Program-made: the position numbers and the translations under genes | Shown here: in pieces, positions 36,401 to 45,400 of the stretch | Layout: each line of letters begins with the position of its first letter | Position numbering within the stretch: position 1 is the first letter of the stretch | Assembly (NCBI GenBank): GCA_037951105.1 | Contig: JBAMJV010002915.1 | Location: forward strand, 1 to 64,000 | From: Echinarachnius parma | Lineage: Eukaryota > Echinodermata > Echinoidea > Clypeasteroida > Echinarachniidae | Direction of reading: 5' to 3' | Length of the DNA: 64,000 nt | Notes under the pieces: generated by a model | Told to the model about the DNA's origin: nothing | The model's input: only the letters and a program-made list of their open reading frames with translations | Databases searched by the model: none

Positions 36401-39400
36401 ATGCACGACAATTTAATGTGTCATGCAGCTCTGCACGGTAACCCACTGCAAGACGAATGATTTGTATCGCTGAAAACAAATTTGTCATGCACAAAGTTGT
36501 CACACACAAATTTCACATCTGTACTAGATATCTGCCGTCTACGTGCCTTTGTTGACATAATTAAGTGTTACTTCAGTTGTCACTTTGTCTTTGTCGACTT
36601 GTGTCTTGACTCGATCGGTAGATATAGGCTAGATAGTTAGTAGTGCCAGTAACATTAGTGCGGTTCTTCACTCAAACTTAAATTTGTGCATGCAAATAAA
36701 GTTATGCATGCATGCAGCGCATTATCAGTTCAGTACTACACAGATTAATTCCAAAAGGTGCTAAATCCATGTTTTGCACTTCGGAGAAAAATAGGTTTTT
36801 CCAACGTTGTACACGTGCTTATGCTTACACGAGAATATGAACATTGATTGTTCAAAATTTTGATTTTGATTGAATATTTTTTCCTTAAATTGTGGATTTC
36901 TAGATAATGAACTGGTATTGTTAACTTATTGGTACGAAATGAGGATTTGGCGCATTTTGGAACTACAGTACACACTTACACACGTTATAGTGCGTTATAC
37001 GCATATGGTAAGTACGTTCGTATAGTACGGTACTAGTTGTGTACATAATATATTTGTGTATGAGTACCGCGCGGTGCGCGCGTTAGCGCGAGTTTGCGAT
37101 CGAATATCGATATCAAAATTAAACATATTGCTATACAGGGCGCATGCGCACGATATGATTTCTGACAAATCTTTCATTCCAAAATTCGTATTGTATGTCT
37201 AAATTTGTCCCTTAATTTGTCCTTCCTGATAAGATTCGTCGTCCTCAATCGGACTGACCATATCCATTTGTCAATTCGTGCTTGTTGGATTCGTCAGTTA
37301 AAGAAGTTTGTCAAAAATGATTTACATTCGTTACCTAAAGACGTGAATAACTAAGTAATTTGTCAAACTACTTAACTGATTTGTCAATTGGCATAAAGTT
37401 ATCGTCATGATAGCGTGACGAATTTTACAGCCACTTTGACAAATCTTGCCCAAGCTTGTCTAAACAACTCTAAGAGTGTAGTCTCGGTTCGACTTTGAGT
37501 ATAAAGGCCATCATGTTGTGTATTGAATGATGTGGTTTCGATCGTTGTTTTTGTGCGAAAGACACTTATACTTACAATTCTTTAAATTTGCAATATAAAC
37601 TTTTGTTAAAGAATGTTCAGTATTTGATTGTTCAGTATTGAATGTTCAGTATTTGATATCATTGTTTGTTAGTTAGTATGTTTTGAAATATTTACAGTAT
37701 TGATGCGGACCTATATATATTATGTTATACAAGTGGTTCAGATCCAAGTATGATACAAGAAAATAGAACATAATATGTATTACAGTCATGTTCAATAAAC
37801 ATGTCTCAGTATGCTTAAACGTGTGTTTACGTTACCCTAGGTCATTCTAAGTGATACATTGTTGAAAATTAAACACTTTCCTGTCAAGCCGTTTGAATGA
37901 TTCTAGTACATTTGTTGAAATATGCAATAACTGACGAAGGGTTGGTAACTTGTGCATTTTTTCGATATGATATGTCCACAGGCTTATGCGTGAGATTTCC
38001 ATGCTAAATAATATATCATGAGTTACAGTTGTAAGTCTCCAATGGAGACTTTCAAATCCAAATTCTTCAATCATAAATATCAAAAAAGACGTCCACATAA
38101 CCCAAACCCGTTCCACGCTTATGTCGGTAATACGAATACAACAAGTACATGTGTTGAGTACCACTAGGGTTCTCAGTAAGTGTGGATTTTTATAATGTTA
38201 CTCCATCCTTTTAATGGTGCCGTCACATCGAGGCTACGCTTCTACTGCGCTCTAGACAATAGCTGATCACAAGCACTGGAATGTATCTGCAAAATATCTT
38301 TTGTCCAATGAGGATCTTTAATGGGAAGATTATCTCACTTGCTCGAAAAGAAAACCTCCCATGCATGCACAGACAATACCGCCCTGAACAATAGTCACCT
38401 CTACGCTTTTACTACGTTTATTTTGGGGGTGTCCAAAATGAACGTGGCAATGCCACAATCTGAGCTTTTGTCAGGGAGCCATTGTATGTTCATGCATGAG
38501 AGGCTATCCTTTCACGCGTGTGCAATAATCCTCACATTCATTCGTCATTTAACAAAAGACATTTTTATAAAAGGCCACTCAAGCTACTCGTTCCTACAAT
38601 GCTTCGCCTCGCACTTCCATATTTATGAATGGGGATTAGGAGCGCAGTAAGAGCGTAGCTGATGTGACGGGGGTATAAGTGGAAACATAATTGTACGTTT
38701 ATTGTCGAATAGTCTGGAGGCTACCAATTATGGCCGCTTTACTGGCGGCTGGTCTGCTACTCGGGCAACGTGTACATGCTCGGCTACACCGGACAGCAAC
38801 CCGGGCTGAAACCGACCAAGAAACTCAGCGTCCGGGGATGCTCCACGGACCTCGCCTTACCCACCATGGCGGTTGTTTCACGACATTGCAACGATAACTT
38901 CCTATGTATACAGAAGGGCGAGAGTTTGACATTTCTTCACGCAGAAACCAGGTTTGATACGAATCATGTTATTATCCCTGATTAAAGCTAAATAACTTCA
39001 TGGGCTTTCGTAAAAGGTTTAAGTCCCGCCAAACTGCACTGTTCATATTTCAACGTGCCGCAGTGATTTGGTTTCCTCTCATGTGGGAACGTATTATTTT
39101 CCGTTTGAAATGTTTTTTTCGAGAGCCCGGCGGTGTCAGTTAATTTTGAAATGTGTAAGTGGGCGTCGATCATGGGGAGGGGGGGGGGGGGGGGGGATAT
39201 ATATTTGAGGTGGGGGATGGCCTGTATTATTATCCCCCCACCCCCCCCCCCCCCCCCCACCCCCCCAATATTTGGGGTTCAAAATATATAATAACATTTA
39301 AAATGTTTCGTTATGTGAAAGTTGATACAATAGTCTTTTTTAAACCACATCTTGAGATTGCTTAACTGCCCAAATCCAAAATCTTCCGGTGGCTGCGCCT

Positions 39401-42400
39401 CCTAGACCCCCATTAAGGTCACTTGAACCGATCCCCGTATACATTTGATAGTTTACTTCCGGACTTCTCGCTATGCCCACTAAATTTGAGCTAAATATAT
39501 AACTATATATTTCCTATTTACATAAGGACATATTTAGATCTGGATATGAACAATCTAAAAGTTTCCGGGGGCTCTGCCCCCTGGATCCCATTAAAATTCC
39601 CAATGTAGGTATCCTTTCACTGATTCCATTCACGGTTCCATCAGGGAAAGGTTTTTGTGCCCCCTACATGTATATGTATATGCTCGGATACAAGTCAACA
39701 GACGGGAAATAAACTCAAAACGAATCATCAATGGTTGTTGTTATCTTTTCCTTTTCTCGGATAATCTGTGTTGTTGTTTGTTCCTGGACAATTTCGTAAC
39801 TACATACTTTATGTTTGCCTTCTCCTGCGCAGGCGGTCACGTGATAAGTGGGTGGAGGCGATTCGCCAAGCACTCACCGAACCTACCTACAGTTCATCGG
39901 CCTCTTCCACCTATTCCGCCGATACCCTTGACTCGAACCTCATACATACCTACCACAATGACTCCCGGTTCAACGCGAATAGCGTCCGCGGCACAGCCGA
40001 CACCCAGCCTAGGCATGCAGGACCTGGACAGGTGGAACAACATCGTAGAACCGCTCCGGCTGACTACTTTCCCATGACGCGGCCCGGCCCTACGCGAGAG
40101 GATTCTTTAGATTCCGTCCACATGCCTTCCAGCGCACGCGCCTTGCAGCAGGAAGCAGAACGGAGAAGGTCCGGTGGGTTGGTAAGAGCTTTTGTTTGAA
40201 TATTAACCCACCCATAACGATTTTTCGTATAGATATATTTTCCATAGACCATAGTCTTACCGGGTCAAGTCCTGGACGTGATAAGTCAGAATGGAACATA
40301 ACTATGACTATGTTATTTATAATGCATTGCAATGGAGTTCTATAGTATGAACCTTTCAATCCAAATTTCAGTCCTGATATTTTAAACCTATGCATACCAA
40401 ATACCCTTTCTACTTTCAAGCAAGGAGACATGTGACCAAACCGCAGCGATAATTAGCATACATTCATGTGACATAATTTCATTTTAACAATATTCTTCCA
40501 GACCACACTTACAATAAATATAAGGTTATTTTTGGAACCAGTCCTCTAATGGCATTCATGCCTTTTAAGGTGAGAAGCGCATTATAATTATGATCATCAC
40601 AATGATTTCACATCAAGATAAACGTACATGCATGACTCTTACACACGTAAATATCTTCTTGTTATGATACAGATCGAGGTACAATTACACAGCTCTGTCA
40701 TTATGATCTTCAAAATGAGTTCATATCATATGAACGTGTACGCATGACGCTTACATATAATCTTCTTGTTATAATACAGAGGTACAATTCCACGGCTCCG
40801 TCCTTAGTGTTGCCTCCAAACACCCTTCAGTGGACAGAACTATCCAGATCACGCTCTCTGCGCGGCATATACATAGACGAATCATCCTACTATGGCTTAT
40901 CAGACTGTATGTACGAGCAGCCCATTAGCGTAGGCCCCCGCGTGTTGAAGTCACAACTATCAAGGAGTGACCCAAACTTGGAATACATGTCCTTGCCCGT
41001 GCTACACGAACGGACCAGATCCCTGGGACGCACGGACTCAGAGGAGTGTTACGAGCTGATAAGCGACACGGACCAGTTTATTGAGGTCGCACCATCTGTC
41101 GTTCACAATTTGCCCGGGAAACAGATAGAGGAGATTATTTACCACAATGCACTTCCTGAAAGTTTTGGGAAGAACGACGCGCCACCTCCTCTGCCCCCGC
41201 GCGAAAACTGTCACGTTGCTCTGCAGAAGAAGCCTATCATCACGAAGAAGCGTGCTCTGTATCTACCAGAGCCCAAGGTGAACCCTTTGAACAATCCCGA
41301 GACAGACCTCACCATACTTCCGAATAGTCTCGGGACTGGCATGACTGGAACAAGTGAACGGAGTGTATTCGACCTCTCCAATAATGATAACAGCGACATG
41401 GACTCAATCGAAAGGGAAAAGACGGTCTGCCTCGACAAACCAAGTCACGCGGATCGGCCATACAAGGAGACGGTGAAACCGAGAGCGAACAATCGACGGG
41501 CGAACGATGCTCTGTCTGAATACATTTTGTAAGTTGTATACATTCCCCCGGTCCTTTTCATTGAATAGAGGCGAGCGATATCTGTGCTTAGGGGAGGGGA
41601 GATAACATTCCTAACAGATTGTCAGCGGGTTTCACATTTTTAACAGAATTTGAAGCGGGTATCACATTTGCAAGTTTTCCTAACAGAATATCAGCGGATT
41701 TACTTATTTTCCATTCGTTATAAATCAACTAAACAAGTTTGAAGGTCATTTGTTTTTTAGGAACCCGTTCACTTCGAGATTCTGTAATCCCCATAGACGT
41801 TGTACATACGCCACCCGGTTCCCTCAAGTAACGGGTTAAATTGGGTGATTATGGTTATAATCGTCATAAAGGTCGAACCTGTTCCATGCTTGTTTAGTTG
41901 TTTTGTAATAAACCATTGACTAGACTTTTCTTTATGATTATAACATGAAATTTCAGGAAGTTTCGCAGCGAACTTTTTGAAGTCGATGGGGTAGTGGTGT
42001 CTGTTCCGAAGGCTGCGCTATCTCGAACCACGATCAAGCTCGTCTGTGTCGGAGATCAAATCTGGTAGGAGAATGTATTCGTTATTACAAAGCAGATTGT
42101 TATGTTACAGATCAGGGTCCCGTTTCATAAAACTCGGCATGGAATATTGCAACTGGTGCCATGGTAGTTACAATAATTGGACATTTACCAATGTTTACAA
42201 GAATGAAAAACGTTTTATAAAAATAATTGAAAGTGAGAATATATGCACAAGTTATGAGAACCAATACGATTCTCGCATTTCGTGAAATGTTGAGAGTTAC
42301 AAATAATCGCAACTTTACTGTCAACAAAATTGTTAACTTGTTGTAACGGGGCCATGAACTGCTCATTTTGTAGCTTCATACCACAGTTCGGAGTTCTTAG

Positions 42401-45400
42401 ATAAAAATGTATCTAATACATTCGTATACTATAATGTTTAAACACCCTTTATACACATGAATATGCACTTAATTGTGTGATCGATATAATATATCGGTAC
42501 AGGTCGGTACAGTTTATGGTAGTGGCGCTCCAGTCGCAAGATTATTTGAGGGGATAGTTAAATTCTTGTTTAGAAGGTGCATCGAGAATGTCCTCGTTTG
42601 TGAGGTAATGAAAGATCGTACAAATAGTCGGGACCAACTTTTATTCAATATAATATGTAAAGAAAATATCGTTAAATCCCCCATTTTTGTATTTTTACCA
42701 GAATATTTGTAATTGGATTTGTCTAATAATATACTCTATACATTGGTTAAGTATGTATTAATGTGTTAAAGGGATACCTGTAAAGTGTCAGATATTGCAC
42801 AAACTGACATTTGAGACTTCAATCCTATATCAATATCATTGTAAAATAGAATTGAAAGATTTGTGAAAGTTTGAAAGAAAACGAACACTGTTTACCTAGT
42901 GAAAAAAACGAATATTGAGTTCATATTTTATCACCGAATACTGATGGTCTGTTGTAGATTTGTCGCAGTAATAATCATCCGTTTGATCTTGCCGATATCC
43001 GCCCCCGTGTATACAGCTACAGACGGTACGGCATTCATGGAATTTGCGCACGCTAGGCACAAAGTTCAGTGGGTCGGGAAAATTTCCCACGCGCGCTGGC
43101 AGGACGTGTTCAGCGACGACAATTGTACTTGTTATCAAAACCGTTAGCTAACGCTTTTGAAATAATGAATTCAATGATAATTATCTTCATACTGAAGGGA
43201 CATTTGAAAAAACCGAACCCTATTTTATTCTTCTCTTACCATAAGCTAAACAACACGGTAGAAGAGAAACAAGGAAGTTCCAAGTATTGTTCGTGGAGTT
43301 ATACACTTTACAGGCATGCCTTTACTATACGGTAATCCTTTTCTTATATTGACATTTCCAGTGTTGCAGCCCTGCACACCTCCAAACTGCAACTGAAGTT
43401 ACATGTTGGTGACGTCATCACAAAGGTCAACGCGCAGAACCTTCCGTCTGTCAATTTCTGTTACGACCTCTTCCAGACTACAGACGAAGTTGATGTGCGT
43501 ATAATTAATCATTCATATTTGAGGAGCTTGGTTCCAAAGGCGCCAAATCCAATTTCCAGAAAAAAAAGAGTTTACGATGTCAGTACATTTCAAATATGAT
43601 TACGCTTCGTAGCTATCTAGAAATCCAAATGTTATGATAAATTACACAATCAAAATCAAAATTTGGAACGTTTCATTTTCATTTTACCATAGGCATGTGT
43701 ACAACCTCGGAGAAATCTGTTTTTCTCCGATTTGAAAAGAGGATTAAGCGCCTTTTTAATCTCGTCATTTATTTAGACACTAAAACAATAACAGCAACAA
43801 CACGACCACCAAAACAAAGTCCAACATAAACATCACCACCAACTACAACAGCACCAATACACGTTAATTATTTATAAAAATGGTGATCAGTTCAGATATT
43901 GGTAAATGGGGGAGAGGTGGGGTAGGGGGTGGATGGGTCCGGGACGAGGGGGTCAAGCTTAGTGACAATGATTGTATATATTGTATGCATTTCCATGCAA
44001 TTATACGCAAGTACCATTATAGATATATGTTACTCATCACCCAGCTAGTAATACAACTCGATATCCCATTTAGACCCCACACATTATACAACTCGGTACG
44101 TGGTAACCAACACGACACCCACTATGGGCCAAAACCGCGTACTTTAATCGGTACTGAAGCCGAACGAAGTTTGACATATTATATAACAATTCCCATTCTG
44201 GTAACGAACTCAAATCCCACATGAACGCCAAACTTGGCGCCAAAATTGGTGCCCGGATTGCAGGGGCGTCGATCACGGGGGGGATGGGGGGGATATATCC
44301 CCCCCAATATTTGAGGTGGGGGGGATGGCCTGTATTATCATCCCCCCAATATTTGGGAGGGTAAAAAAAAAAAAAAGAAGTATACTGGCGCATGTAATTG
44401 TGCTTCAGGCTACCATAAGCAAAACAAGAAGTGCGATCCGCCCTTTGGTTTTCTGCAAACTTGATTTCATTAATTGTGTTTATCTATAACACGGTAACTC
44501 AGAAACAAGTTTATAAAACGTGAAATTGATGCCTTAGGTATGCTCCAGATTGCACAATTTCAAGCCCCAAAATGCAATAGCTTCCTACCGTGGGAGGGGG
44601 GACACCCCCCTCCCACACCCACCCCCCCCCCCCCCCAGGCGCGGATCTACGGGGGGGGGGGGGGGGGGGGGTTAGGGGGTTTAAACCCCCCCCCCCCCCT
44701 TGGGCTGCCAAGTGAAAATGTGATGTGCATAGACAAACGCCATCATGGGTTTAACCCCCGCCCCCCCCCCCCCCCCTTGGGCTGCCAAGTGAAAATGTGA
44801 TGTGCATAGAAAAACGCCATCATTGTGTCCAGACCCACACAGTAACCGTATCGTCATTGGGTCAAACCCCCCCCCCCCCCCCCACCCCTTAGCAAAATAG
44901 CCCCCAAAAAAATCGCCTCGCCGCTACGCGGCTCGTGGACGATGCTCCGCATCGTCATTGGGTCAACCCCCCCCCCCCTTAGCAAAATAGCCCCCCCAAA
45001 AAAAATCGCCTCGCCGCTTCGCGGCTCGTGGACGAGGCTCCGCCTCGTCATTGGGTCAAACCCCTGATCATCCCCCCCAACCATGAGAAGAAATCAACGC
45101 CCTTGCCGGATTGCCACCCGTGTTTGCGTCATATATTTTGCTCCAAACACCATGCAATTGATACGTTAATCGGTAGTCAAATAGGAAACTATTCCGGCTT
45201 ATTATTCTTAGTATTCCATTAATGTGTAGATCTAGAATATGCTAAGCTAGGAGTTGATGATCTCTATGTCAATGCAGAAATAAGACCTTGGGCATAACGA
45301 AACATAATAATTGTCGGGTATATTTACCAGTATATCAACACAAATATGTCACACTGATCGGTACCCAATGAGGCTTCTATTAAATTAAGCTCCAGCTCAC

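Noticed and set aside
44511-44800. Gly- and Pro-rich frames around 44.5-44.8 kb
   Set aside because: They are translations of G and C homopolymers within hAT-like elements.
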